From: CAZGSG01 sp964528095 | GTDB lineage: Bacteria > Bacteroidota > Bacteroidia > Chitinophagales > Chitinophagaceae | Length of the DNA stretch: 10,635 bases | NCBI GenBank assembly: GCA_964528095.1 | Contig: CAZGSG010000205.1 | Span: 1-10,635, forward strand | Direction: 5' to 3' | Shown here: positions 1 through 7,570 of the stretch, piece after piece | Position numbering within the stretch: position 1 is the stretch's first letter | Layout: every line of letters begins with the position of its first letter | Position numbers and translations under genes: made by a program | The notes under the pieces: generated by a model | The model's input: the letters and a program-made list of their open reading frames with translations, nothing else | Databases searched by the model: none | What the model was told of the DNA's origin: nothing

Positions 1-957
1 CTGGTCTTCTGTATCAATTGGTACCGGTTTCGCCGCAAACCCTTTTTTTAATTCATCTTCTATCCGTTGTTTGAATGTGGTTTTTATATTTTCAATCGCT
101 TCTACAGACAATACCTGTTGTTGTACCAGGTATGCTTCGTAGTTTTTAACCGGATCTTTTTGCTCCCACAATTCGAATAGTTTGGGAGGAACATATTTTG
201 TTCCGCTTGCTTCCTCATGCCCACGCATCCTGAATGTTATTGCTTCTATAAGATAGGGCTTCTGATTTCTTATGCAATAATCCCTAACACCTTTTATGGT
301 ATCATAAACCGCTAGTATATTATTTCCATCTACCTGCACTCCTTCCATACCGTACCCCCTGGCTTTGTCTACGAGGCTTATACAACGATATTGCTCTGTG
401 GTTGGCGTGCTTAGTCCATATCCATTATTTTCTATTAAAAAAATAACAGGCAGATCCCAGACCGCTGCTACATTCAATGCTTCATGAAAATCGCCTTCGC
501 TTGTACCGCCTTCACCTGTAAATGCAAGCGCGACCTTATCTTCTTTTTTTAATTTATGCGCCAGGGCAACTCCATCCGCTATGGCAAGTTGTGGCCCAAG
601 ATGAGAGATCATCCCGCAGATATGATGGTCTTTATTTCCAAAATGAAAACTTCTTTCCCGTCCCTTGCTATATCCCTCCTGCGCGCCCTGCCATTGCATG
701 AATAATTTATGCAGCGGCATATTACGGGTCGTAAATACACCCAGGTTGCGGTGCAGCGGCATGATCCATTCGTTCTGGCTTAGTGCCAGGGTAGCCCCCA
801 CGGCTATCGCTTCCTGCCCGATCCCGCTAAACCATTTGGAGATTTTTCCCTGTCTCAATAGCACCAGCATTTTTTCTTCAATCATGCGTGGCCACAACAG
901 GTCTTTATAAAATTGTATGAGTTGCTCGTCGCGGAGATCTTTCCTGTCAAAGTTCAT
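1..957 (-). CDS. 2-oxoacid dehydrogenase E1 component, alpha region (3' end beyond window; probably an alpha/beta fusion)
   Basis: This is the thiamine-diphosphate-dependent E1 subunit of a cytoplasmic 2-oxoacid dehydrogenase complex, which decarboxylates a 2-oxoacid and passes the acyl group to E2 lipoyl domains. The minus-strand frame opens at ATG 957 and stays open for 319 codons to the window edge. Visible E1-alpha features are KISKWFSGIGQEA near residues 38-50, the PLHRN segment at 67-71, and the ThDP/Mg motif from GEG (148-150) through SEGDFHEALN to ENN (176-178). RMRGHEE follows at 243-249. Wording such as GYGLSTPTTEQ and RGHEEASGTKYVP resembles Bacteroidota fused alpha/beta E1 proteins, often annotated as 2-oxoisovalerate (branched-chain) dehydrogenase. 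A beta domain past the left edge is therefore inferred, not seen. One oddity is Glu149 where the motif normally has Asp (GDG). Pyruvate as substrate cannot be excluded. The gene is divergent from the gene at 1177. Confidence 0.88.
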   Translation of the reverse strand, partial: MNFDRKDLRDEQLIQFYKDLLWPRMIEEKMLVLLRQGKISKWFSGIGQEAIAVGATLALSQNEWIMPLHRNLGVFTTRNMPLHKLFMQWQGAQEGYSKGRERSFHFGNKDHHICGMISHLGPQLAIADGVALAHKLKKEDKVALAFTGEGGTSEGDFHEALNVAAVWDLPVIFLIENNGYGLSTPTTEQYRCISLVDKARGYGMEGVQVDGNNILAVYDTIKGVRDYCIRNQKPYLIEAITFRMRGHEEASGTKYVPPKLFELWEQKDPVKNYEAYLVQQQVLSVEAIENIKTTFKQRIEDELKKGFAAKPVPIDTEDQ

Positions 958-974
958 GGGCGCAATTCTTTCCG

Positions 975-1002
975 TAAAATTAACCAATGCTGGTGTATAC
1001 AA
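975..1002 (-). promoter_or_regulatory. Possible Bacteroidota-type promoter for the E1 gene
   Basis: On the minus strand, TTG (1002-1000) is followed after 17 bases by TAATTTTA (982-975), which matches the Bacteroidota -7 consensus TAnnTTTG at all but the last base. It lies about 17 bases upstream of ATG 957, giving a very short leader. This is motif reading only. The region is AT-rich, so a chance match is possible. Confidence 0.3.
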
Positions 1003-1133
1003 CTTATTAAATCTTCAGCATGGATTATAATGGTATATAAGTTTTTTCGTTGCCGGGAAATTATATCGCGGGAATAACGTTATAACTACGTTCTGCTTGA
1101 ATATTTTGACGGTATCCCGGATAGGACAAACCC

Positions 1134-1162
1134 TTTTACAGTTTCCGCTCCGCATAATTTTT
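1134..1162 (+). promoter_or_regulatory. Possible promoter for the first DUF4421-like gene
   Basis: TTTT (1134-1137), 17 bases and TAATTTTT (1155-1162) approximate the Bacteroidota -33/-7 arrangement, with the -7 element differing from TAnnTTTG only at the last base. The predicted transcript start would be about 10 bases before ATG 1177. The rest of the divergent 958-1176 interval shows no gene or clear hairpin. Confidence 0.28.
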
Positions 1163-1176
1163 AGTTACTTTATAGT

Positions 1177-2229
1177 ATGGTTAAAGGTCATTACCCGTTT
1201 GCTCATAAGCTATTCCTGCCTGTTTGCTTGTTTTTGCTGGCTTCCAATAGCCTGTTTGCACAAAATAAAAAGGCAGATTATGATACTGATTATATTGAAA
1301 CATTTGAAGATTACCTGACCACCCGTATTTATCTTGCAAAAAGGTACACCTCTTTCAGTATGCAGGCTGATGAAACGAGCTCGCTGCGTTATCGTCCAAA
1401 CAGCCTGGTCTCTATGGGCATCAATGCCAGTTATAAAGCTCTTTTGCTCAGTCTTGGTGGCGGGTTTGGTTTCCTGAATCCGAATAAGGAAGAAACAGGT
1501 AAAACCCGTTCTTTTGATTTTCAAACACATCTTTATACCAGGGACTGGGTAACGGATATTTATGCCCAGCTATATAAAGGCTATTATTTAAAACAATCAA
1601 ATTTTGCCGGCACAAATGGTAAAAAATATTATGTGCGACCCGATTTAAGAGTTGGTTTTTTCGGCGGTTCGATTTATAGACTACTAAATGGTGAACAGTT
1701 TTCTTACCGGGCCGGCTTTTTACAAAATGAGTGGCAGAAAAAGTCAGCCGGTTCTTTTTTGGTCGGTGGAGAGATCTATTATGGCACAATGCGGGGTGAT
1801 AGCGCACTTGTACCGACGTACTTAAACAGTTATTATCCGCAACGGGGCATTGAGCGGGTAAGGGTGTTTGAGTTCGGCCCTGGTGCCGGTTATGCGTATA
1901 CCGGTGTCTGGCAGGAACATTTTTTTGCAACGGGAAGTCTTACCATCAATGCCGATATCAGCGTTGTCAACGAATTTTCTCCATTGGGGTCCGACGGAAG
2001 AACAACCGTTACCCCCAATGCTACATTTCGCGCTGTTGCCGGATACAATAGCCATGAGTGGGCAGCCACCATTGGTTGGGTACATAATTCTACAAATATG
2101 AAGGGTCCTTCTTCAGACCAACAATACAGGATCAAAACCGGTAGTTTCAGCATTACGATTGCAAAAAGATTTATGCCTGGTAGTAAGTTTAAAAGCAGGG
2201 TGGAGCCTGTATTGAAGAGATTGCCCTAG
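1177..2229 (+). CDS. DUF4421-like exported protein, paralogue 1
   Basis: Function is unknown. The 350-residue product starts with a signal peptide: basic/polar residues, a hydrophobic core over about 12-24, and probable cleavage after LFA (residue 28) before QNKK. The mature part is rich in alternating, aromatic beta-strand-like segments such as YRPN (72-75), LSLGGGFGFLNP (91-102), TRSFDFQTHLYTRDW (110-124) and QLYKGYYL (131-138). The most distinctive block is FSYRAGFLQNEWQKKSAG (175-192), followed by RGDSALVP (206-213). These blocks resemble the Bacteroidota family DUF4421, recognised from memory rather than by search. An outer-membrane beta-barrel is my inference. The next gene, 59 bases downstream, is a paralogue of nearly the same length (348 aa). 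The start at 1177 is chosen because it supplies a complete signal peptide. No catalytic motif is visible. Confidence 0.85.
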   Translation: MVKGHYPFAHKLFLPVCLFLLASNSLFAQNKKADYDTDYIETFEDYLTTRIYLAKRYTSFSMQADETSSLRYRPNSLVSMGINASYKALLLSLGGGFGFLNPNKEETGKTRSFDFQTHLYTRDWVTDIYAQLYKGYYLKQSNFAGTNGKKYYVRPDLRVGFFGGSIYRLLNGEQFSYRAGFLQNEWQKKSAGSFLVGGEIYYGTMRGDSALVPTYLNSYYPQRGIERVRVFEFGPGAGYAYTGVWQEHFFATGSLTINADISVVNEFSPLGSDGRTTVTPNATFRAVAGYNSHEWAATIGWVHNSTNMKGPSSDQQYRIKTGSFSITIAKRFMPGSKFKSRVEPVLKRLP

Positions 2230-2254
2230 ACCCGCACGTAATAAGCTATCTTCA

Positions 2255-2262
2255 TCCCTTTG
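2255..2262 (+). promoter_or_regulatory. Possible -7 element for the second DUF4421-like gene
   Basis: TCCCTTTG, followed by C, matches TAnnTTTG at five of six fixed positions and lies 26 bases before ATG 2289, in the 59-base gap between the paralogues. No good -33 element is visible at the right distance. Read-through from the first gene is at least as likely as a separate promoter. Confidence 0.2.
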
Positions 2263-2288
2263 CGGCACAATTATTTGTTAGACTAACT

Positions 2289-3335
2289 ATGCATTATTTC
2301 TTTACACACGGTTTGCTCCGTTTTTCGCTGAGGTTAATGATACCCGTCTTTCTGCTGTTTTTTTCGACCAGGGTCAATTCACAGGAAAAAGCAGCGTTTG
2401 ATAGTAGCTTCTATCAAACCTATCCACGCCTGATCACAGCGAGAGTATTTTTTTCCCAGAAATATACCAGTCTTCAATTGGAGGCGCCAAAGACTTCTCC
2501 AAAATTTATTTATCGCCCAAACACATCCCGCAATATAGGAATAGGCGCAACCTATAAAGCCATTACGCTTAATTTAGGTCTTGGTGTTTTTAATAATGAT
2601 AAAAGAGGCAAAACACGGTCGCTTGATCTACAGTCGCATGTATATACACGTAAATGGATAGGTGATATACTGGGCCAGTTTTATAAAGGTTACTACCTGG
2701 CGCCGCGCGGATATGCGGCCTCGCAGCCCGGATCGTATTATATTCGCCCGGACGTACGGGTAAACCTGATTGGACTTGCGGCTTACCGCCTGCTGAATGC
2801 GGAAAAATTTTCTTACCGGGCCGCGTTTTTACAAAATGAATGGCAAAAAAAATCCGCCGGCACATTCCTGCTGGGTGCCGAAGTTTATCATGGTATTATC
2901 CGGGGCGATAGCGCTTTGATACCTGTAGCTCTTAATGATCTTTATACCCAAAAAGGAATTGATAAGGTGCGGTTTTTAGAGATTGGCCCCGGTTTGGGTT
3001 ATGCTTACACGGCCGTCTATAAAAAAAATTACTTTCTTACCGGCTCACTGAGCGCTAATGCTGATCTGAGTTTTGTAAAAGAATATACAGGTAACATTTC
3101 CAAAGATAAATTCGGTATCAGCCCCAACCTTATTTTTCGTGCAGTAGCAGGTTATAATAGCGATAGCTGGAGCGTAAATGTATCCTGGTTTACAAACAGC
3201 ATAACAGTGAACGGGGTTTCATCACGTGATAAATATTTTGTAAGAACGGGCAACTACCGGTTAACACTTGCTAAAAGGATCATGCCTGGATTCAGGCTGA
3301 AAAAAAAGCTAAAGATCATTGATGCGATTAACTAA
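2289..3335 (+). CDS. DUF4421-like exported protein, paralogue 2
   Basis: Function is unknown. The 348-residue protein aligns with its upstream neighbour almost end to end without large gaps. Shared blocks include YRPN (75-78), GKTRSLDLQSHVYTRKW (107-123), QFYKGYYL (130-137), FSYRAAFLQNEWQKKSAG (174-191), RGDSALIP (205-212), FRAVAGYNS (283-291) and a terminal strand ending KRIMPG (329-334). The N-terminus is a signal peptide with Arg-rich start, hydrophobic core around 16-26, and likely cleavage after VNS (31) before QEK. ATG 2289 is preferred over Met17 because it keeps the charged n-region. Most of the protein looks like beta strands, consistent with an outer-membrane barrel (inference). The pair is best explained as an old tandem duplication. 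The convergent M16 operon starts beyond the 3441-3475 hairpin. Confidence 0.85.
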   Translation: MHYFFTHGLLRFSLRLMIPVFLLFFSTRVNSQEKAAFDSSFYQTYPRLITARVFFSQKYTSLQLEAPKTSPKFIYRPNTSRNIGIGATYKAITLNLGLGVFNNDKRGKTRSLDLQSHVYTRKWIGDILGQFYKGYYLAPRGYAASQPGSYYIRPDVRVNLIGLAAYRLLNAEKFSYRAAFLQNEWQKKSAGTFLLGAEVYHGIIRGDSALIPVALNDLYTQKGIDKVRFLEIGPGLGYAYTAVYKKNYFLTGSLSANADLSFVKEYTGNISKDKFGISPNLIFRAVAGYNSDSWSVNVSWFTNSITVNGVSSRDKYFVRTGNYRLTLAKRIMPGFRLKKKLKIIDAIN

Positions 3336-3440
3336 GAGATAAAGGAGTAAATGAGGTGGGAGTGACTATTGAACTCTATCGATATTCTCTTTATGAAATT
3401 ACCGGCCCGGTTATTACGGCTTACAACAATTCTATAAAAG

Positions 3441-3475
3441 AAAAAGAGGTGTAAAATATTACATCCTCTCTTTCA
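3441..3475 (-). terminator. Terminator of the M16 operon, possibly bidirectional
   Basis: GAGG-TGTAA (3446-3454) and TTACA-T-CCTC (3459-3468) form a 9-bp hairpin with one bulged T and a 4-base loop. Read on the minus strand, the stem is followed by TTTTT-C-TTTT, a good intrinsic terminator about 30 bases past the stop of the second M16 gene. The plus-strand side is pyrimidine-rich (CTCTTTC), so it may also stop transcription from the DUF4421-like genes. Confidence 0.65.
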
Positions 3476-3496
3476 CCTTCTTCTCTCTTTTAACTC

Positions 3497-4798
3497 TTAG
3501 CTCACTATGAGTTCATAAAAGTTTTCTTCTCTCAGGTACTTTTGTGCCAGGCCCTGCAATTCTTCCGCGGTTACTTCTTTTATCGTCTTAATGGAATTAT
3601 AGAAATAGTTCTCATCTACCCCGTTAAGGATAATGTTTTTCCAGCGGGAAATGATCTGGAAGGGTCCATCAAGATCGCCCAATATACTTCCCATCATATA
3701 ATTGCGCACCAGCAACAGTTCTTCCTCATCTACAGGTTCATCACGCAATAATTTCATTTCCTTATATACTTCTTCAATCGTTGCTTCGGATACTTTTTTA
3801 CCCGCTTCCGTACTGATCATCCAGGCGGAACCATGGATATGATTCTGCAGGTAGCTATGTATACCATAGGTATAGCCTTTATCTTCCCGGATATTCGCCA
3901 TCAGCCTCGACCCGAAGAAGCCTCCAAATACACTGTTAAGAACAAGTGTCTTTAAAAAATCAGGGTGTTGCCTGTTCGGAAACGGAGTAGCTATCCGGAT
4001 AGAACCCTGTACGCCATTCTCATCATTTATGATCCGGTATTTTTTTTCGCTGGCAGGGTTGACGACAAAGCTTTTTGTGGCTACAGTTCCATTGCCAAGG
4101 TCACCGAATTGCTCATTCAGCAGTTGCTCAAAGTTTTGCGGCAGTCGCCCTGCGGCGAATATGATAAACCGGCCCTGCTGATAATATTTTTTATAAAAAT
4201 CAAGTAGTTGCTGCTGTTGCAATGCATCAAAGTCTGTAGCATCACTGTATTTTCCATAAGGGTGTTCTTTGCCATACAGGTATACATCGATCAGCCTGCT
4301 AGCAACAAAATCGCTTTTCTTTAAATTGACTTTCAGGCGTTGTTTCATGTTTTGCTGATAGATGGCCAGCTCTGTAGCAGGCATCACCGAATCCGTCAGC
4401 AATTCACGCACTGCAGGTAGTACCTGGTGTACATGTTTTGTAAGACTGTGTAGTGAAACGGTAGCCGTTTCATTGGAAGAAGAGCGATTGAGATAGGATC
4501 CGTAATAATCAAAGTGTTCATTGATCTCGAAAGCCGACCTGGTAGAAGTTCCATTCTTCAACATGAAATTAGTAGTTGCCGCAACAAGGTTTTGTTCTTC
4601 ATACCAGTTGCCTGCAAAAAACACCCATTCTATCGCCATTACTTCTTCGGGTCCTGCATCTATAGTATATACATCTACACCATTCTTCAATTTAAAATGC
4701 TGGTAAGGTTTCAGCTTCAGGTCAAAATTGACTGCATCCACAATAGGGGGGGCCTGGGTTCTTTCTGGCATTGCTATCCTTTCTTTTATTGATTCCAT
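3497..4798 (-). CDS. M16 family peptidase, non-catalytic partner subunit
   Basis: This 433-residue protein has the M16 (pitrilysin/processing-peptidase) fold but lacks the zinc site. Where catalytic members have G-L-A-H-x-x-E-H-x-L-x-x-G-T, this one reads L-V-A-A-T-T-N-F-M-L-K-N-G-T (71-84), so all three HxxEH residues are replaced. Its C-terminal domain keeps the substrate-binding R/Y signature FFGSRLMANIREDKGYTYGIHS (294-315). The middle GKEHPYGKYSD (176-186) and FYKKYYQQGRFIIFAAG (201-217) segments are typical of M16B. It starts one base after the TAA of the catalytic M16 gene, so translational coupling and a heterodimer are very likely. There is no signal peptide or membrane segment, so cytoplasmic location is inferred. 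The natural substrate is unknown. Confidence 0.9.
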   Translation of the reverse strand: MESIKERIAMPERTQAPPIVDAVNFDLKLKPYQHFKLKNGVDVYTIDAGPEEVMAIEWVFFAGNWYEEQNLVAATTNFMLKNGTSTRSAFEINEHFDYYGSYLNRSSSNETATVSLHSLTKHVHQVLPAVRELLTDSVMPATELAIYQQNMKQRLKVNLKKSDFVASRLIDVYLYGKEHPYGKYSDATDFDALQQQQLLDFYKKYYQQGRFIIFAAGRLPQNFEQLLNEQFGDLGNGTVATKSFVVNPASEKKYRIINDENGVQGSIRIATPFPNRQHPDFLKTLVLNSVFGGFFGSRLMANIREDKGYTYGIHSYLQNHIHGSAWMISTEAGKKVSEATIEEVYKEMKLLRDEPVDEEELLLVRNYMMGSILGDLDGPFQIISRWKNIILNGVDENYFYNSIKTIKEVTAEELQGLAQKYLREENFYELIVS

Positions 4799-4799
4799 T

Positions 4800-6038
4800 T
4801 TAATTATTCGAAAGATAATAAAGTGTATTGCTGTTCTCTTTGCGAAAGATATTTTGGCTCTCGGCTTGTATATCGGTGGTTTTTACCACTTCATATTTTT
4901 GCAGCTCGGTGTTCATCCATGCTGCGTCACCCAGCAGTTCGTAATAGGCAAGGCTGTTGGCCCTGTTCATCAATCCCATGTCTTCGAAAGCCATTATGCT
5001 TTCTGTTTTATTTTTCACTTTTTGCAATTCAGCTTCTGTCACTGTTTCATTCTTTATTTTTTCCAGTTCCAGGTCGAGTGCTTTCTCTGCGTCTTCTATA
5101 TTCACGCCTTTAACAAGTTTGCCTTCTATTGCCAGCAGACCCGCATCCGTACTTCCGAAATGATAACATTCTATGTTGCTGAACAATTGTTTTTCCTTTA
5201 CCAGCGATTGGTATAACCTTGATGAACCGCCACCACCCAGGATATCGCCCAGCAGATCGGTGATATAGTATTTTTCATCAAGTCTTGATGCCATATGCCA
5301 GGTCTTGTATAACGCGTCAAGCGGTACATCTGCTTTTACAGTCAGCTTTCTTTCTTCTTTTTGCGGAGCTTCTACTGGCAGCTTACGTTCATATTTTTCA
5401 CCAGCAGGAATATCGCCAAACCATTTTTCCGACAGTTCTTTTACCCGTTCGGTAGTAATATTTCCCGCCACTACCATTACCGCATTTATGGGGCGATAAT
5501 ATTTGAAGAAGAAATTCTTTACATCTTTCAATTGCGCATTTTCAATATGCGATAATTCTTTACCAATGGTTTGCCAGCGATAAGGATGGCTTTTGTATGC
5601 AAGCTCTCTCATCTTATCCCATGCATCGCCATACGGTTTGGTGAGATAATGTTCTTTAAATTCTTCGCTTACCACTTTACGCTGCGTATCCAGGCTTTTT
5701 TCATCAAAGGCCAGTGATAACATACGATCACTTTCCAGCCAGAAAGCTGTTTCAAGGTTTTCCGCAGGTAACTGTATATAATAGTTGGTAAGATCATTGG
5801 TGGTGTATGCATTGTTTTCACCGCCGGCCATTTGCAGCGGTTCGTCATACTCGGGTATATTTACAGATCCGCCAAACATCAGGTGTTCGAATAAATGCGC
5901 AAACCCTGTACGCTCGGGATCTTCGTCCCTTGCACCCACATCATACATGATATTCATAACAGCCATCGGGGTAGTAGTATCCTGGTGTACAATTACCCTT
6001 AATCCATTGGTCAGGGTAAATTTTTCAAAATGAATCAT
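4800..6038 (-). CDS. M16 family zinc metallopeptidase, catalytic subunit
   Basis: This 412-residue zinc peptidase has the inverted M16 motif HLFEH (His48, Glu51, His52) within GFAHLFEHLMFGG. The downstream zinc-ligand glutamate lies in KVVSEEFKEH, Glu125 or Glu126. HPYRWQTIGK (151-160) and FKYYRPINAVMVVAGN follow as in M16B enzymes. The C-terminal domain has GGGGSSRLYQSLVKEKQLFSNI, where the usual GYTYG-like part of the R/Y signature is degraded. That fits dependence on the partner encoded immediately downstream. The frame also opens at 6134, but ATG 6038 is chosen for two reasons. Family N-termini begin close to FTLTNGLRVIV, and a perfect -7 element (6080-6073) lies between the two starts. 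The mature N-terminus has no signal peptide. The substrate cannot be read from sequence. Confidence 0.92.
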   Translation of the reverse strand: MIHFEKFTLTNGLRVIVHQDTTTPMAVMNIMYDVGARDEDPERTGFAHLFEHLMFGGSVNIPEYDEPLQMAGGENNAYTTNDLTNYYIQLPAENLETAFWLESDRMLSLAFDEKSLDTQRKVVSEEFKEHYLTKPYGDAWDKMRELAYKSHPYRWQTIGKELSHIENAQLKDVKNFFFKYYRPINAVMVVAGNITTERVKELSEKWFGDIPAGEKYERKLPVEAPQKEERKLTVKADVPLDALYKTWHMASRLDEKYYITDLLGDILGGGGSSRLYQSLVKEKQLFSNIECYHFGSTDAGLLAIEGKLVKGVNIEDAEKALDLELEKIKNETVTEAELQKVKNKTESIMAFEDMGLMNRANSLAYYELLGDAAWMNTELQKYEVVKTTDIQAESQNIFRKENSNTLYYLSNN

Positions 6039-6072
6039 AGTAGTATAAACAGACGATGAAAGATAAAGGTTG

Positions 6073-6080
6073 CAAAAGTA
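6073..6080 (-). promoter_or_regulatory. -7 promoter element for the M16 operon
   Basis: TACTTTTG on the minus strand is an exact match to TAnnTTTG, 34 bases upstream of ATG 6038. The -33 side is not clearly conserved. Its position supports the M16 start at 6038 rather than 6134. The remaining 6081-6214 interval holds no recognisable gene or terminator. Confidence 0.5.
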
Positions 6081-6214
6081 AGCAAAATATGGGGGAGGCG
6101 AATGAATACGGGCTTGCAGCAGGTTAAGGATCATTAGTTAATGGGCTACGACCTGCGGTTTTAAAAGCGGAACACCCGAAGCTGTTTTACCGATGGTGGT
6201 CTGGATAGTTAATT

Positions 6215-7405
6215 TTAAAGAATGCTCTTGATCTTCAGCTCGATCTGTATGAGTTCACCCCCACGGCGTATAATAAGTTTTACCTTTTCATTGGCTGCCT
6301 GCAGCGCTATTTTATAGGTATTGAGGTTTTGAGAAAAATTGCCATTAACTGCAACCAGGATATCTCCTTCCTTTACACCTGCCTTCTGGGCCGGCGACCC
6401 TTCCGCTACATCCCCGATCTCGATATGGTCTTCGATAAAATACAGCTCAATCCCTGAATAGGAATAGTCAAAGTTTTCACGAAAGTGACTATTGGGTACC
6501 AGGTAAATATCCCTTTTCTCATAATTGAGGATCACATTGAACCGTCGGAAGATATCATTACCAATAAGCCCCGCGAGATAGGGGTAAGAGGTGACATTGT
6601 ATACATCATCAAAAACATAAGCCGGAACATTTCGAAAACGGTAGGGCCCGAATTTCAATTCTTTTACCACAGTCATATGCATATCGATCTTGCCTCCGAC
6701 ACCTTCTCCTTCTTTTGTCCATAATTTTCTTTTCTTACCAAGGAATGAACTGTCTTCCACAAAATCTTTTGAAAGCATCAGGCAAACACCGGCACCAATA
6801 TCATGCAGGAATCTTACGTTATGCGTGGTGCCATCTTTTATTCTCGCGCCCTGTACAGGCAGCGTACTGAGAATAGGTTTGATCAGGTAGCCGCCCTTTG
6901 GATAACGGATGGTGCCCTTACTGCAAATATCGATGCGAAGACTATCATAATTGATCTTTACAATATACCGGCTTAAAAAAGAAAAGCCGATAATGCCATC
7001 TATACGCTCACCATATACGGCGGTAAGGATACTGTAATCATTTACATGAAAGTTAAGACTGTCTATGGCGAGTGAGGAAAGATGCAGTTTGCGGTTATAT
7101 AAAAATCCTACTTTTTTTATACCGGCTATTCCCCGGATTGTCCTGTCACTCGCCTCCGGCATTAGTTTCAGGAATGATGCCGTAGAGGAATCAAGGGAAA
7201 TGCCACTGCTGCCCGTATCCAATATGAAGTTGAGTGTATCAGGGAAGTTGTCGAGTTTTGCATTTAAAATGATTACCCCGCCCGTAAGTTGGGTAAATGG
7301 AATACGGCATAAGAATTTAGATGGCGGCTCAATAAATTCTTCCTGCGCTTTCGCATTAGAAAAAGCGAGAATGATACAGCCGAGAATTGCAAGAACTTTT
7401 TTCAT
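6215..7405 (-). CDS. Exported aspartyl-protease-like protein with C-terminal PDZ domain
   Basis: The 396-residue protein starts with a signal peptide (MKK, hydrophobic 4-16, cleavage after AKA at residue 20), so it acts in the periplasm or cell envelope. Residues about 35-160 form a retropepsin-like lobe with ILDTGSSG (61-68) and the matching IDGIIGFSFLSRYIVKINYD segment (135-154). A second, related lobe at about 185-305 has HDIGAG (201-206) and LAGLIGNDIFRRFNVILNYE (278-296). Its DTG triplet is changed to DIG. A PDZ domain follows (about 318-393) with GSPAQKAGVKEGDILVAVNG (336-355). Bacteroidota encode many such aspartyl protease plus PDZ proteins of unknown substrate. The PDZ may recognise C-terminal peptides. 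Activity is plausible but not certain because of DIG. The gene appears monocistronic and divergent from mqnC. Confidence 0.87.
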   Translation of the reverse strand: MKKVLAILGCIILAFSNAKAQEEFIEPPSKFLCRIPFTQLTGGVIILNAKLDNFPDTLNFILDTGSSGISLDSSTASFLKLMPEASDRTIRGIAGIKKVGFLYNRKLHLSSLAIDSLNFHVNDYSILTAVYGERIDGIIGFSFLSRYIVKINYDSLRIDICSKGTIRYPKGGYLIKPILSTLPVQGARIKDGTTHNVRFLHDIGAGVCLMLSKDFVEDSSFLGKKRKLWTKEGEGVGGKIDMHMTVVKELKFGPYRFRNVPAYVFDDVYNVTSYPYLAGLIGNDIFRRFNVILNYEKRDIYLVPNSHFRENFDYSYSGIELYFIEDHIEIGDVAEGSPAQKAGVKEGDILVAVNGNFSQNLNTYKIALQAANEKVKLIIRRGGELIQIELKIKSIL

Positions 7406-7422
7406 GAAAAGTAATTGGTAGG

Positions 7423-7449
7423 CGAAGGTTAAGATATATTTAAAGACAA
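7423..7449 (-). promoter_or_regulatory. Possible promoter for the aspartyl protease/PDZ gene
   Basis: On the minus strand, TTG (7449-7447) is followed after 16 bases by AACCTTCG (7430-7423), a partial match to TAnnTTTG. It sits about 17 bases before ATG 7405. The core ACCTTCGC is shared with the proposed mqnC -7 element. The spacer is very AT-rich. This is motif reading only. Confidence 0.28.
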
Positions 7450-7553
7450 TTTTTTTTTCTTAAATGATGCAGGAGCAATGCAGTATCTGTATAAATCTAC
7501 TGTTTCCTGCCCGGCATTCAAAACCTACCGGCGATTTTATTGTTATTGCATTG

Positions 7554-7561
7554 TACCTTCG
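7554..7561 (+). promoter_or_regulatory. Probable -7 element for mqnC, fixing its start at 7571
   Basis: TACCTTCG differs from TAnnTTTG at one fixed base and ends 9 bases before ATG 7571. Transcription would begin just before that ATG, so the in-frame ATG at 7478 would lie upstream of the transcript. No clear -33 element is seen. Confidence 0.4.
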
Positions 7562-7570
7562 CGTAGCACC

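Noticed and set aside
665..910. 81-residue plus-strand open frame opposite the E1 gene
   Set aside because: It is antisense to E1 alpha, which carries clear motifs in the other strand.
1097..1318. 73-residue plus-strand open frame overlapping the start of the first DUF4421-like gene
   Set aside because: It shares the hydrophobic signal-peptide DNA in another frame, and the frame at 1177 has the conserved protein.
1448..1930. 160-residue minus-strand open frame inside the first DUF4421-like gene
   Set aside because: It is the mirror of a conserved coding region. A similar shadow occurs at 2590-2865 in the paralogue.
3401..3411. Short palindrome ACCGG-C-CCGGT
   Set aside because: It has only 5-bp arms and no T-run after it, so it is not convincing as a terminator. 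It may be chance in a convergent intergenic region.
4728..5216. 162-residue plus-strand open frame across the two M16 genes
   Set aside because: It is antisense to two well-supported M16 genes, has Cys/Phe-rich composition typical of shadow frames and spans the operon junction.
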